A stretch of DNA of 64,000 nucleotides from Hydrogenobacter thermophilus TK-6 (GTDB taxonomy: Bacteria > Aquificota > Aquificia > Aquificales > Aquificaceae): assembly GCF_000010785.1 (NCBI RefSeq), contig NC_013799.1, forward strand, positions 124,001 to 188,000, written 5' to 3'. A model generated the notes under the pieces. That model worked only from the letters and a program-made list of their open reading frames with translations, was not told the origin of the DNA and made no database searches. Shown in pieces: positions 8,484-16,803 of the stretch (positions are counted from its first letter, which is position 1; the number at the start of each line of letters is the position of its first letter). The translations under genes and the position numbers were made by a program.

Positions 8484-9567
8484 AGCTTCCCAGAAGGGAT
8501 GTGATAAGTACCACAAAGAAGGTAATCATCTGTGCAGGTGGATACAAGCTTGAGAAGACCAGGGAAAATTCACCCCTTTGCAAAAAGGATAGTGATGCCC
8601 TCATGGAGACCCTTTTATCAAAACCGTAAACAAGGGAAGATATATAGGTGGAGATGAGCTTAAAGACAAGAGCCGTGGCTACTAAAAGGAGCACAAAGGA
8701 TAACTGCTCAAGGCTGTTTATATCTGTCTTGTAAGTAAAAAAGAAGAAAAATAAACCTACAGAAAGTTCCTTCAATGGTGATAGAGAGCTCTCCACAATT
8801 TTGAAAGCTCTGGAATTTTCTGGTATGAGTACCCCAAATATAAAAGCGACCAGCGCCTCTGAAACATCATACTTCAGAGCCAATCCGCACAAAAGTAAAA
8901 GAGTACCAAAGATAAGAAAAACAAAAAGATTTTCATCAACTTTTCTCTCTGCAAACTCAAAAAACACTTTGACAGGGTTTCTGATAAGGTAAAAAAGCAG
9001 AAAAAGGAAGGTCAATATAAAGATTGATTTGCTTATAGCATAATAGTTTATGTTTCCCAAACGGACAAAGCTTGTCAAAAGCGAGAGGAGAATTATGCAT
9101 ATGAGGTCTTCAAATATGAGGATGCCAATAAGAAGGTCCACTTCTGGATTTATCAATCTTTTATAGTCCATAAATAGCTTTACTGTTATAGCTGTGCTTG
9201 AGGGATAGAGAGCGCTGGCAAGCACCAAAGAGAGAATAAATTCCTTGGTAAACGCGTAGGATATGGCAAAGATAGGTAAAAAGTTGATAAGCAAGTCCAA
9301 AAAGCCTGCCTTTAGTATTCTAAGCATACCCAGAAGTTTTTCAAAGGAGTACTCAAGACCCACGAAGAAAAAAAGAAGAGCCACTGCTGAGTATTCAAAT
9401 ATTAGAAGAATACCTGAAACATCTTCTGGCACTACGGACTTTAAAAGAAAGCCCGACAACATAAAGGATATGATGTAGGGGAACTTGAGAGTTTTTAGAC
9501 CGTAGGCTAAGGAGAACATAAAAAGTAGAATAAAGCCCGCATATACAAGCTCGGCTCCTGCGTGCAT
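8401..9567 (-). CDS. Monovalent cation:proton antiporter membrane subunit (CPA2, KhtU/KefB-like)
   Basis: This 388-residue hydrophobic protein has about 12 predicted membrane helices and CPA2 family features, such as FFFVGLEYSFEKLL in helix 3, ASALYPSSTAITVKL and LIFEDLICIILLSL. It lacks the cytosolic RCK domain of KefB. Instead the preceding gene encodes a separate RCK_C-type protein, the arrangement of the KhtT-KhtU K+/H+ antiporter. The two ORFs overlap at 9567. K+/H+ or Na+/H+ exchange is inferred; the ion is not visible in the sequence. Co-transcription with hspR and dnaJ suggests a stress link. Confidence 0.82.
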   Translation of the reverse strand: MHAGAELVYAGFILLFMFSLAYGLKTLKFPYIISFMLSGFLLKSVVPEDVSGILLIFEYSAVALLFFFVGLEYSFEKLLGMLRILKAGFLDLLINFLPIFAISYAFTKEFILSLVLASALYPSSTAITVKLFMDYKRLINPEVDLLIGILIFEDLICIILLSLLTSFVRLGNINYYAISKSIFILTFLFLLFYLIRNPVKVFFEFAERKVDENLFVFLIFGTLLLLCGLALKYDVSEALVAFIFGVLIPENSRAFKIVESSLSPLKELSVGLFFFFFTYKTDINSLEQLSFVLLLVATALVFKLISTYISSLVYGFDKRVSMRASLSFLQRGEFSLVFSSLYPPAQMITFFVVLITSLLGSFSFVFAPRLTDFLFPRKRSSKAPPQAP

Positions 9568-10052
9568 TAAGTGCTACACCTACCGCAAATTTCTATGAAG
9601 TGCTTTATCTGTTGGCGTGTGCCTACCACTATAAGAACATCTCCCACCTCTATTTTCTCCCTGTAAGGGTCTGGACTGGGTATTATCCTCCCGCCCCTGT
9701 CTATAGCTATAACGGATGCCCCTGTGATCTTTCTTATCTGGAGTTCTGCTATGGTCTTACCTACCAAGTTAGAACCCTGTTCCACTTTTATCCACTCAAT
9801 GAGAACCTCTTTAAGTATCAGCTCCATCTTCTCAACCTTTACGGGTTGGTAAAGTACCCCCGCAACGAGAAAACCAAGCTCTTTTGCTTCCTCATCGGTG
9901 AGTTCAAAAGAGCAAATGGGTTCTTCCTGCTCCATGAGGTAAATCTCTCTTTTGCCCGTGTTGTATATGATGATAACCAGGTCCCTCCCTTCCGCTAAAG
10001 TCACAGCGTACTTTTTTCCTATGCCTGGCAGGTCAGTCTCTCTTACCTTCAT
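9567..10052 (-). CDS. KhtT-like cytosolic regulator of a cation/H+ antiporter (TrkA-C domain)
   Basis: The 161-residue protein starts [15 protein letters not shown], the characteristic N-terminus of KhtT-type antiporter regulators. The C-terminal half is a TrkA-C (RCK_C) domain (GSNLVGKTIAELQIRKITGASVIAIDRGG and VGDVLIVVGT). RCK_C domains bind ligands such as cyclic nucleotides and gate the partner transporter. The partner gene follows directly. The start overlaps the end of hspR by 20 bp, so all four genes of this operon are translationally linked. Confidence 0.82.
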   Translation of the reverse strand: MKVRETDLPGIGKKYAVTLAEGRDLVIIIYNTGKREIYLMEQEEPICSFELTDEEAKELGFLVAGVLYQPVKVEKMELILKEVLIEWIKVEQGSNLVGKTIAELQIRKITGASVIAIDRGGRIIPSPDPYREKIEVGDVLIVVGTRQQIKHFIEICGRCST

Positions 10053-10428
10053 TTTTTCCTATTATATCCAACACCCCCCTTCTTTCCGATAACACTATGG
10101 ACTTGATGTTTTCGTCCTCCGCATAAATTTTTGACATCTCCCTCTGTATAAACTCAACGAGTTTTTCTATTTGTCTCTCCATTTCCTCCATCTGTTCCTT
10201 CATGCGGAGTATCACATCAACGCCCGCCAGATTAACGCCCAGATCCCGCGTGAGGGTGAGTATAAATTCTAACTTTTTCAGGTCCTCATCCGTGTAATGC
10301 CTTGTCTTTCCCTTTGTTCTTGAAGGTTTCAAAAGCCCCTCCTTTTCGTAAAGTCTCAGGGTTTGAGGATGTATACTATACATCTGAGCGACAACACCTA
10401 TGGTGTAATATCTCCTTCTCTCCTTCAT
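10033..10428 (-). CDS. hspR: MerR-family transcriptional regulator, HspR-type
   Basis: The 131-residue protein has a MerR winged-helix domain: [31 protein letters not shown], then [11 protein letters not shown]. The [11 protein letters not shown] sequence and position beside dnaJ are typical of HspR, which represses chaperone genes and uses DnaK as co-repressor. A dimerisation coiled coil follows (residues about 80-110). The ATG overlaps the dnaJ stop (ATGA). I searched the dnaJ promoter for the HAIR operator (CTTGAGT-N7-ACTCAAG) and did not see it, so its target here may differ. Confidence 0.85.
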   Translation of the reverse strand: MKERRRYYTIGVVAQMYSIHPQTLRLYEKEGLLKPSRTKGKTRHYTDEDLKKLEFILTLTRDLGVNLAGVDVILRMKEQMEEMERQIEKLVEFIQREMSKIYAEDENIKSIVLSERRGVLDIIGKNEGKRD

Positions 10429-11567
10429 GCTTCTTTCTCCTTTATCCTGCTTGGTTCTGGAAGAAGCTTGTCAAGCTCTTCAAGCATCTGCTTTATCTTT
10501 TTCCCATTTCCAAAGACTTTGTCCATAAAACTGAGCTTAGGCACATCTATATGTACCCTCACAAAGAGGTCACCCCTTGAATTACCCCTAAGCTTAGGCA
10601 TACCCTGTCCCGGCACCTGAATAATGTCTCCCTCCTTTGTCCCTGGGGGCACTCTGACTTTTATCTTCTCTCCAGATAAAGTAGGCACCTCTATCTCTGT
10701 ACCGAGAACAGCCTCAGTAAACTTTAGGTTTACATCCAGATACAGGTTATCACCCTTTCTTTCAAAAAGCTTGTGAGGTAATACTTTAACTACTACATAG
10801 AGATCACCGTACGGACCACCATTCCTACCTGCATGTCCTTTACCCTCAAATAACACCTTAGAACCGTTGTCCACTCCCGGTGGTATGCGCACAGTTAGCT
10901 CCTCTCTTATTGGCACGCTTCCCCTACCTTTACAGTTGGAGCAAACCTCCCTTATGACACCCTCACCTCCGCAGGTGGGACAGGTTTGAGATATGGTTAT
11001 AAAGAACTGCCTCTGATATACCTCCCCTCTACCAGCGCAGGTAGGACATACCTTCTCACCTTTAGAAGGATCGTACCCTTTACCCTGACATACATGGCAA
11101 GACACTTCCCTAAGAAGAGGTATCCTTAGGATGGTGCCTGTGAAAGCTTCCTCAAGTGTTATCTGTGCTGTGTAGTAAATATCCTCACCTTTGACCGGTC
11201 TTCTGTAGGTTCTCCTTCTTTCCCTCGTTGCCCTCTCAAAGATGTCTTCAAAGCCAAAGCCTCTGAAAACTTCCTCAAGTATATCACCTATATTTGTGCT
11301 AAAAACCTCCTGTGAAAAACCTTCTGTCCCTTGTGCTGAAAAGGCAGCGTGACCATACTGATCGTAAAGCTTTCTCTTTTCCGGGTCCGAAAGCACCTGA
11401 TAAGCCTCGTTTATCTCCTTGAACTTCTCCTGAGCTGATGGGTCTTTGTTAAAGTCAGGGTGGTATTTACGCGCAAGCCTTCTGTAAGCCTTCTTTATCT
11501 CCTCCTGCGTCGCATTTTTTGGTACTCCCAGTATCTCGTAATAATCCTTCTTCGCAGATTGTGCCAT
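10425..11567 (-). CDS. dnaJ: Chaperone protein DnaJ (Hsp40)
   Basis: The 380-residue protein is a full-length type I DnaJ. Its J domain has the HPD motif in KYHPDFNKD (near residue 37). A Gly/Phe-rich linker follows, then the four-repeat zinc centre ([32 protein letters not shown]) at about residues 155-215, and two C-terminal substrate-binding domains. It stimulates DnaK ATPase and delivers unfolded proteins. It is the first gene of the dnaJ-hspR-khtT-antiporter operon and has a strong ribosome-binding site (AAGGAGGAAAC) before the ATG. Confidence 0.97.
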   Translation of the reverse strand: MAQSAKKDYYEILGVPKNATQEEIKKAYRRLARKYHPDFNKDPSAQEKFKEINEAYQVLSDPEKRKLYDQYGHAAFSAQGTEGFSQEVFSTNIGDILEEVFRGFGFEDIFERATRERRRTYRRPVKGEDIYYTAQITLEEAFTGTILRIPLLREVSCHVCQGKGYDPSKGEKVCPTCAGRGEVYQRQFFITISQTCPTCGGEGVIREVCSNCKGRGSVPIREELTVRIPPGVDNGSKVLFEGKGHAGRNGGPYGDLYVVVKVLPHKLFERKGDNLYLDVNLKFTEAVLGTEIEVPTLSGEKIKVRVPPGTKEGDIIQVPGQGMPKLRGNSRGDLFVRVHIDVPKLSFMDKVFGNGKKIKQMLEELDKLLPEPSRIKEKEA

Positions 11568-11587
11568 AGTTTCCTCCTTTACATTAC

Positions 11588-11615
11588 ATAATAAACTTTA
11601 GTATATTATTGTCAA
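11588..11615 (-). promoter_or_regulatory. Sigma-70-type promoter of the dnaJ operon
   Basis: On the minus strand TTGACA (11615-11610) is followed after 16 bp by TATTAT (11593-11588), about 20 bp before the dnaJ ATG. Both hexamers are close to consensus. Confidence 0.6.
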
Positions 11616-11623
11616 GTTTTGCT

Positions 11624-11637
11624 ATGATTGTAATCAT
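11624..11637. promoter_or_regulatory. FNR/DNR-like inverted repeat ATGAT-N4-ATCAT upstream of the DUF2249 gene
   Basis: This perfect 5-4-5 inverted repeat differs from the FNR/DNR consensus TTGAT-N4-ATCAA only at the outer base of each arm. It lies about 48 bp upstream of the ATG at 11685. Oxygen- or NO-responsive Crp/FNR proteins use this geometry, so it is a candidate activator site; binding is not shown. Confidence 0.4.
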
Positions 11638-11684
11638 TTACATACTAAAACGACAGGGCTAACCTTTTCCAAAAGGAGGAGAAG

Positions 11685-12170
11685 ATGGTTATAAATCAGG
11701 TGGGTAGTTTCAACCATATGTATGTGATGCTTTCTCAGGAGGGAATCTTACCATCTGCAAGGGGCTATAGGAGGATCTACATACTGTTGGAGGGAAGTGC
11801 TAAGTACATGCTGGGTCAAAAGTTTGGTATATCTCAGTCTCCGTGTGTTTTTGGAGTTGAAGAGGGTGACATCTTTGCTCTTATACCTGTAGACAGAGCA
11901 AGCATTCTTGAGATAAGCCTTGGAAAAGATGAGGAGTGTGAAGGTGAAACTATAGATCTGAGGTTTGTGGAACACGGAGCAAGACATCCCCTTGTAATGA
12001 AAAAGTTTTCAGAGCTAAAAAAGGGTGAAGGATTTTACATCATCAACGACCATGACCCTTTACCACTTTATTTCCAGATGAGTTTTGCCTTTCCCAAGAA
12101 GGTGGGATGGAGGTATGTAGAAGTTAAGGAGGATTTCTGGAAGATAGGCATAAAAAAACTCAAAGAATAA
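11685..12170 (+). CDS. DUF2249 domain protein, possible redox/NO-related factor
   Basis: The 161-residue protein has a C-terminal DUF2249-like segment (about residues 102-160: FSELKKGEGFYIINDHDPLPLYFQM, then GWRYVEVKEDFWKIGIKK). The N-terminal 100 residues look beta-rich and cupin-like (GSAKYMLG, VEEGDIFALIPV), but this is only a guess. DUF2249 genes are often found in denitrification regulons, and an FNR-like repeat precedes this one. The start has a good ribosome-binding site (AAAGGAGGAGAAG). The biochemical role is unknown. Confidence 0.65.
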   Translation: MVINQVGSFNHMYVMLSQEGILPSARGYRRIYILLEGSAKYMLGQKFGISQSPCVFGVEEGDIFALIPVDRASILEISLGKDEECEGETIDLRFVEHGARHPLVMKKFSELKKGEGFYIINDHDPLPLYFQMSFAFPKKVGWRYVEVKEDFWKIGIKKLKE

Positions 12171-12180
12171 CTTTATATTG

Positions 12181-12723
12181 ATGTCCGTTGAAGATAGAGA
12201 GCGATGGGATAAAAGGTATGCAGGTGGTTGGAAAACACAGCTCCACAGGACGCTTCTTGAGTTTTATCATCTTGCCCCTGTAGGAAAAGCTTTGGAGCTG
12301 GCGTGCGGTACAGGAGAAAACGCTGTATTTCTTGCAAAGGTAGGTTTTAATGTGGATGCCATTGACGTATCCTGCGTAGCCATAGATAAGGCAAAACAGA
12401 GAGCTTTGGAAGAAGGTGTCCAAGTCAACTTTATATGCGCTGACCTTGATGAATACAAGCTCTCCACTGATACTTACCATCTTGTAATAAATTTTTATTA
12501 CCTCAACAGAAAACTTTCGGAAGCTATAGTGAAGGCTTTAAAACCAGGTGGGATTCTCATCTTTGAAACTTACAACGAAAAACACATCATCCTAAGGGAG
12601 GACTTTAATCCCCTTTACCTTCTTAAGTGTGGAGAACTTCCGGACCTTTTCAAGGACCTTGAGCTCATTTATCATGCGGAAAACTTTAATGTATCAACTT
12701 TTGTTGGTAGAAAGATCACATAA
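12181..12723 (+). CDS. Class I SAM-dependent methyltransferase (TehB/thiopurine methyltransferase-like)
   Basis: The 180-residue protein has the SAM-binding motif ALELACGTGENAVFLAK at about residue 37, an acidic motif II (VDAIDVS) and motif IV in ICADLDEY. KALKPGGILIFETYNEKH is the usual post-motif strand. The short size and RWDKRY N-terminus resemble TehB-like enzymes acting on small toxic molecules. The substrate is unknown. The ATG at 12181 is preferred over the TTG at 12178. Its end overlaps the antisense mrdA gene by 8 bp. Confidence 0.8.
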   Translation: MSVEDRERWDKRYAGGWKTQLHRTLLEFYHLAPVGKALELACGTGENAVFLAKVGFNVDAIDVSCVAIDKAKQRALEEGVQVNFICADLDEYKLSTDTYHLVINFYYLNRKLSEAIVKALKPGGILIFETYNEKHIILREDFNPLYLLKCGELPDLFKDLELIYHAENFNVSTFVGRKIT

Positions 12724-14488
12724 ACTCCTTGTTTATGCCTTCTACATATATTCTCTCTATAACATTTTTAGCTATGGGTGCTGCGGCTGCCCCTCCGGAA
12801 CCACCGTGTTCTACTAAAACACCTACTATGAAGATAGGGTCCCTATAAGGTGCAAAGCCTACAAACCACGCGTGATCTCTCAGATGGTAAGGTAGGTGCT
12901 TTCTCCTTGTGCTAAAGGGAGACACCTGCGCTGTACCAGTCTTGCCAGCTATCTCCGCTATGTGAGAGTTAGCTAACTGAGCTGTTCCCCTTCTTACCAC
13001 ATCCCTTAATGCTTCCCTTACCACACTAAAGTACTCCGGTGAAGCTTTTATCACTTTATAAACTGACTTTCTGTTTTTCCACACCACCTTTCCAGACGGA
13101 TCCCTTATCTCCCTCAGTAGAGTAGGTTTGTATATCACGCCGTTATTGACTATACCGCTCATCATAAGCACCTGCTCCAACAGTGTAGCTGTTATATAGC
13201 CCTGACCTATGGACATGTTTACCGTGTCGCCTCCATACCAGGCTTCTCCAAATCTTCTTTTCTTCCAAGCAGGTGTTGGTATAAAGCCTTTGGCACAGGG
13301 AAGTTCAAAAGGGATACCTTCACTGTAAGAGAAGGCTCTTAAAATCTCCTCTATGCCCCTGGGTCCCAACTTGTAATAACCGTAGTGGTAAAAGAAGACA
13401 TCGCAGGAATCCCTTATGGCGGTTTTGACATTTTCCCAACCGTGACCGTGTCTGTTCCAACAGTAAAAAGTTCTGTTACCAAGCTGAAACTCGCCAGTAC
13501 ATACAACACCCTCTTTAACAGAAAGTCCCTTCTCAAGGAGTGCTATAGCAAGAGCTGGCTTTATTACAGAGGCGGGTGGATATTTGGCAAAAAGACACCT
13601 GTTGAATAGAGGTTTGTAAGGGTCTGAGGCATACTCCTTCCATCTGTCAGAAACCGCATTTGGGTCAAAGGAAGGATAACTCAGCATGCCAAGCACCTCT
13701 CCTGTCTTTGCATGAAGCACCAAAACCCCGCCTGCTTTGTGTCCAGATTCCGCAAAAACTTGGTAAATTATCCTCTGAATTCTTACATCAATAGTCAAAA
13801 CCACTGTATCACCTTTTTTGGAAGGTATATTCCTTACTACCCTTATAGGTCTTCCCACCGCATTTATCATGATCTCCTCACCTCCAATAAAACCCAAAAG
13901 GAGATGGTCCAGCGCTCTCTCTATACCGAACTTACCTACGGAGCTTTGCGTATATATTCTTCCTTTGTACTTTTTGAGCTCCTCCTGAGTAGGATAACCC
14001 GTATACCCTGTTATGTGAGCTGTTATCTCTCCATAGGAATAGTACCTCTGAGGGACCATGTTTATAAATACTCCAGGAAGTTTGTAGCTGTTGTTATAAA
14101 ACCTGTCTATCTCCTCCTGACTCTCAAGAGTTTTTATTGGTATGGGTTCAAAGCCTTTCATTCTTTGTCTTAAATCACTCTCCTTTAGGTCCACACCAAA
14201 GAGGTTTTTAAGCTCCAAGAGAAGATCCCCTAAGGATACAGCATCTTCAAGCTTTTGCGGGTCTAAAAACAGTATATATTTGGGCACATCGTAAGCTATC
14301 TTCTCTCCATTTCTGTCTAAGATGTCCCCCCTTTGGGGATAAAGCACTCTTAATCTAAGATAGTTCTTCTTGGAAAGCTCTGCGTAGTATGACCTTCTAA
14401 AAATCTGCAGATGTATGAGCCTTAAAAGCACCACCAAGTAGAGTGCTAAGCCAAGCACTGCAAGAAAGATAAATCTACGTCTTGGCAT
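12716..14488 (-). CDS. mrdA: Penicillin-binding protein 2 (peptidoglycan D,D-transpeptidase, MrdA)
   Basis: The 590-residue protein has a short cytoplasmic N-terminus, one membrane helix (residues about 6-26), a PBP dimerisation domain and a transpeptidase domain. The active-site motifs are present: SVIK (nucleophile Ser, in YPPASVIKPALA), SCD in the SxN position, and KTGTAQ. It cross-links peptidoglycan during lateral growth with RodA and the Mre proteins. It is the last gene of the mreB-mreC-mreD-mrdA operon and overlaps mreD by 14 bp. No rodA gene is in the window. Confidence 0.95.
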   Translation of the reverse strand: MPRRRFIFLAVLGLALYLVVLLRLIHLQIFRRSYYAELSKKNYLRLRVLYPQRGDILDRNGEKIAYDVPKYILFLDPQKLEDAVSLGDLLLELKNLFGVDLKESDLRQRMKGFEPIPIKTLESQEEIDRFYNNSYKLPGVFINMVPQRYYSYGEITAHITGYTGYPTQEELKKYKGRIYTQSSVGKFGIERALDHLLLGFIGGEEIMINAVGRPIRVVRNIPSKKGDTVVLTIDVRIQRIIYQVFAESGHKAGGVLVLHAKTGEVLGMLSYPSFDPNAVSDRWKEYASDPYKPLFNRCLFAKYPPASVIKPALAIALLEKGLSVKEGVVCTGEFQLGNRTFYCWNRHGHGWENVKTAIRDSCDVFFYHYGYYKLGPRGIEEILRAFSYSEGIPFELPCAKGFIPTPAWKKRRFGEAWYGGDTVNMSIGQGYITATLLEQVLMMSGIVNNGVIYKPTLLREIRDPSGKVVWKNRKSVYKVIKASPEYFSVVREALRDVVRRGTAQLANSHIAEIAGKTGTAQVSPFSTRRKHLPYHLRDHAWFVGFAPYRDPIFIVGVLVEHGGSGGAAAAPIAKNVIERIYVEGINKEFM

Positions 14489-14930
14489 CTCCTTTGATTA
14501 TAAAGAAAGTGAGGAAAAACAAGAGAGAAAGCTCTACTACAAAACCAGCAAAAAAAAGCCAAGGCTCAAAGGGATAGTAATACTTTAGCCTGAAGATGGC
14601 ATATCTGAGGAGGTGTTCGCTCAGCGCTATCAAACTGTAAGATATTATTACAGACAGGCGAGTTGCAAATATGTACCTACTTTTGAGAAGTTCAAGAATA
14701 AAAGCACTAAAAAGCTTTCCTGAGGTGTTCCATCCAAAGGAGTCATACATAATGTCAAGGTAAAGTCCAGATAGCAAGGGCTTTTTTATGTCCACGGCAT
14801 TTTCTCTGCTAAGGTGGAGAAAGAGGTATACAAGAACAAGGTCAGGTACATAGAGATTTGACACAAAGGCGCCAGTTATCACTGACGCCTGCAAGAAAGC
14901 CAAAATTAAAGAAAGCACATAGAATCTCAT
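14475..14930 (-). CDS. mreD: Rod shape-determining membrane protein MreD
   Basis: The 151-residue protein is very hydrophobic, with about five predicted membrane helices (starting RFYVLSLILAFLQASVITGAF). The FVSNLYVPDLVLVYLFLHL and LYLDIMYDSFGWNT segments are MreD-like. Sequence conservation in this family is low, so the assignment rests partly on its place between mreC and mrdA, with 4-bp and 14-bp overlaps. It is a component of the elongasome linking MreC to cell-wall synthesis. Confidence 0.85.
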   Translation of the reverse strand: MRFYVLSLILAFLQASVITGAFVSNLYVPDLVLVYLFLHLSRENAVDIKKPLLSGLYLDIMYDSFGWNTSGKLFSAFILELLKSRYIFATRLSVIISYSLIALSEHLLRYAIFRLKYYYPFEPWLFFAGFVVELSLLFFLTFFIIKGDAKT

Positions 14931-15727
14931 AGCTTTTCCTTTACTATTACCACATACTCCAACTGTCTTATATCAATGGAGGGATTTACCCAAACTCTTT
15001 TAAAAAACTGATCACCCTTTTCTTCTACGCTAAAGACTGTTCCTATTACAAAAGCTGGGAGAGCTTTTTTTGTATCTCTCAAAAGCACCACATCACCTTT
15101 CTGGACCTGGTCCTCAAGCCGGACATAAAGGAGCTGACCGTACATCCATCCCCCTCTGTATATGTAGCTCTTTCCTGTAGCTTCTGTAGTTGAAGATACT
15201 GTAAGATCCCTGGAGTAAACGGTTCTTATGCGTGAAGAGCTACCAAAGACTTTTTCTACAAAACCTACAAACATATCCTTGTAAAAAACCACAAAGCCTT
15301 CCTCCACACCCTGATCCTTACCCTTGTCTATGATGATAAAAGTGTCTCTTCCAGACGGGTCGTATCCTAAAACGCTTGCAAAGATGAGACCCCTTCCAAA
15401 TTCCTCACTTTTTACGCCTAAAAGTTCCGAGACGCTTTTTAAAGACATCTGGCATGCTCTCAGCTGACTTTTGTAAAAGTAAAGCTCCTGCACTTGTTTT
15501 GATAGCTTCTTGTTCTTCTTTTCCACCTCTACAAGGTAAAGATATCTGCTCACTCCCTCCTTGACCGCATTGGCTATGTCGGTTTTGAGTTCAATGACAG
15601 GCAGGATCAAACTGTAGAGAGTATCAAAAAGAAAAGATGTATATCTGCTGGAGGAGATATTTAAAAAGTAAGTGAGAAGGCTTAAAGAGAAAAGAAACAG
15701 GTAAAGAAGGAGCCTCTTTTTGTTCAT
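14927..15727 (-). CDS. mreC: Rod shape-determining protein MreC
   Basis: The 266-residue protein has an N-terminal signal anchor (LLLYLFLFSLSLLTYFLNI), a coiled-coil stretch (about residues 65-100) and a periplasmic beta-domain containing ASVLGYDPSGRDTFIIIDKGKDQGV, typical of MreC. It is a bitopic scaffold that regulates PBP2 activity. It overlaps mreB and mreD by 4 bp each, consistent with co-translation. Confidence 0.93.
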   Translation of the reverse strand: MNKKRLLLYLFLFSLSLLTYFLNISSSRYTSFLFDTLYSLILPVIELKTDIANAVKEGVSRYLYLVEVEKKNKKLSKQVQELYFYKSQLRACQMSLKSVSELLGVKSEEFGRGLIFASVLGYDPSGRDTFIIIDKGKDQGVEEGFVVFYKDMFVGFVEKVFGSSSRIRTVYSRDLTVSSTTEATGKSYIYRGGWMYGQLLYVRLEDQVQKGDVVLLRDTKKALPAFVIGTVFSVEEKGDQFFKRVWVNPSIDIRQLEYVVIVKEKL

Positions 15728-16755
15728 TCCATAGATATTCTCTTTATTAAGTCTATCTGATCCAAAATTTTCCCCACGCCTCTTGCAACCGCAGTCAGGG
15801 GGTCATCGCAGTAGTATGTCTTTATCCCTATTTCTCTTTCTATCCTTATGTTGAGATTTTTCAGAAGGGAGCCACCACCTGCCAGCACAATCCCCCTTTC
15901 TGCTATGTCTGATGCAAGCTCAGGGGGTGTTCTTTCCAGCGTTATCCTTATGGCATTTACTATGGAACTTATAACATCTTCAAGAGATTCTACCACATCC
16001 CTGCTGGTGATTCTTACAGTTTTAGGAAGACCTGTGATGTCCCTTCCTTTTATTTCCATCTCACGCTCTTCCTCTTCGTATATGGCGTTTCCCAGCTCTA
16101 TCTTTATCCTCTCTCCGGTCTGCTCTCCTATAAACATGTGAAACTTCTTTTTTATATACTGTATGATAGCCTCTGTCATCTCATCCCCTGCCACCCTTAT
16201 GGAGTTGGAAACCACTATACCCGCAAGGGATATAACCGCTATTTCTGTAGTGCCCCCACCTATATCAACGACCATGCTTCCTATGGGTTCCTCTATAGGC
16301 AATCCAGCCCCTATTGCTGCTGCCATCGGTTCTGGGATTAGGTAGACTTCCCGTGCTCCCGCTCCTTTTGCTGCGTCAATAACCGCTCTCTTTTCCACCT
16401 GGGTGACCCCTGAGGGAACTCCTATGATTATGCGCGGTTTTGGTCTGAATATGCCACCGCCGATAGCTCGGTCTATGAAGTAGGTGAGCATAACCTGGGT
16501 AGCTTCAAAGTCCGTTATTACGCCGTCTCTGAGAGGTCTTATTGCCTGTATGCTTTCGGGAGTCTTGCCAAGCATCTCCTTGGCTTCTCTACCCACCGCA
16601 ATAACCCTCTTTGTCCTTGTGTCTATGGCTACTATGGAAGGCTCGTAGAGGACTATACCCTTACCGTCTGCATATATGACTGTATTGGCGGTACCTAGGT
16701 CAATACCTATGTTGTTGGAGAAAAAACCTAAAAGAGACATGAGTCTATCAAGCAT
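15724..16755 (-). CDS. mreB: Rod shape-determining actin homologue MreB
   Basis: The 343-residue protein is a complete bacterial actin: NIGIDLGTANTVIYADGKGIV (phosphate 1), VVDIGGGTTEIAVISL (phosphate 2) and GIVLAGGGSLLKNL (adenosine motif). It polymerises beneath the inner membrane and guides lateral wall synthesis. I start it at the ATG at 16755 (MLDRLMSLLGFF), which follows a strong GGAGGAGAT site; an in-frame ATG at 16809 would run into the divergent rel gene. It is the first gene of the shape operon. Confidence 0.96.
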   Translation of the reverse strand: MLDRLMSLLGFFSNNIGIDLGTANTVIYADGKGIVLYEPSIVAIDTRTKRVIAVGREAKEMLGKTPESIQAIRPLRDGVITDFEATQVMLTYFIDRAIGGGIFRPKPRIIIGVPSGVTQVEKRAVIDAAKGAGAREVYLIPEPMAAAIGAGLPIEEPIGSMVVDIGGGTTEIAVISLAGIVVSNSIRVAGDEMTEAIIQYIKKKFHMFIGEQTGERIKIELGNAIYEEEEREMEIKGRDITGLPKTVRITSRDVVESLEDVISSIVNAIRITLERTPPELASDIAERGIVLAGGGSLLKNLNIRIEREIGIKTYYCDDPLTAVARGVGKILDQIDLIKRISME

Positions 16756-16803
16756 ATCTCCTCCTTTAAAACATTTTATCAAAAAAGACATTAACTTATT
16801 AGT

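Noticed and set aside
11568-11684. HAIR-type HspR operator (CTTGAGT-N7-ACTCAAG) at the dnaJ promoter
   Set aside because: I looked on both strands; only an isolated CTTGACA, which is the -35 box, is present without the partner half-site.
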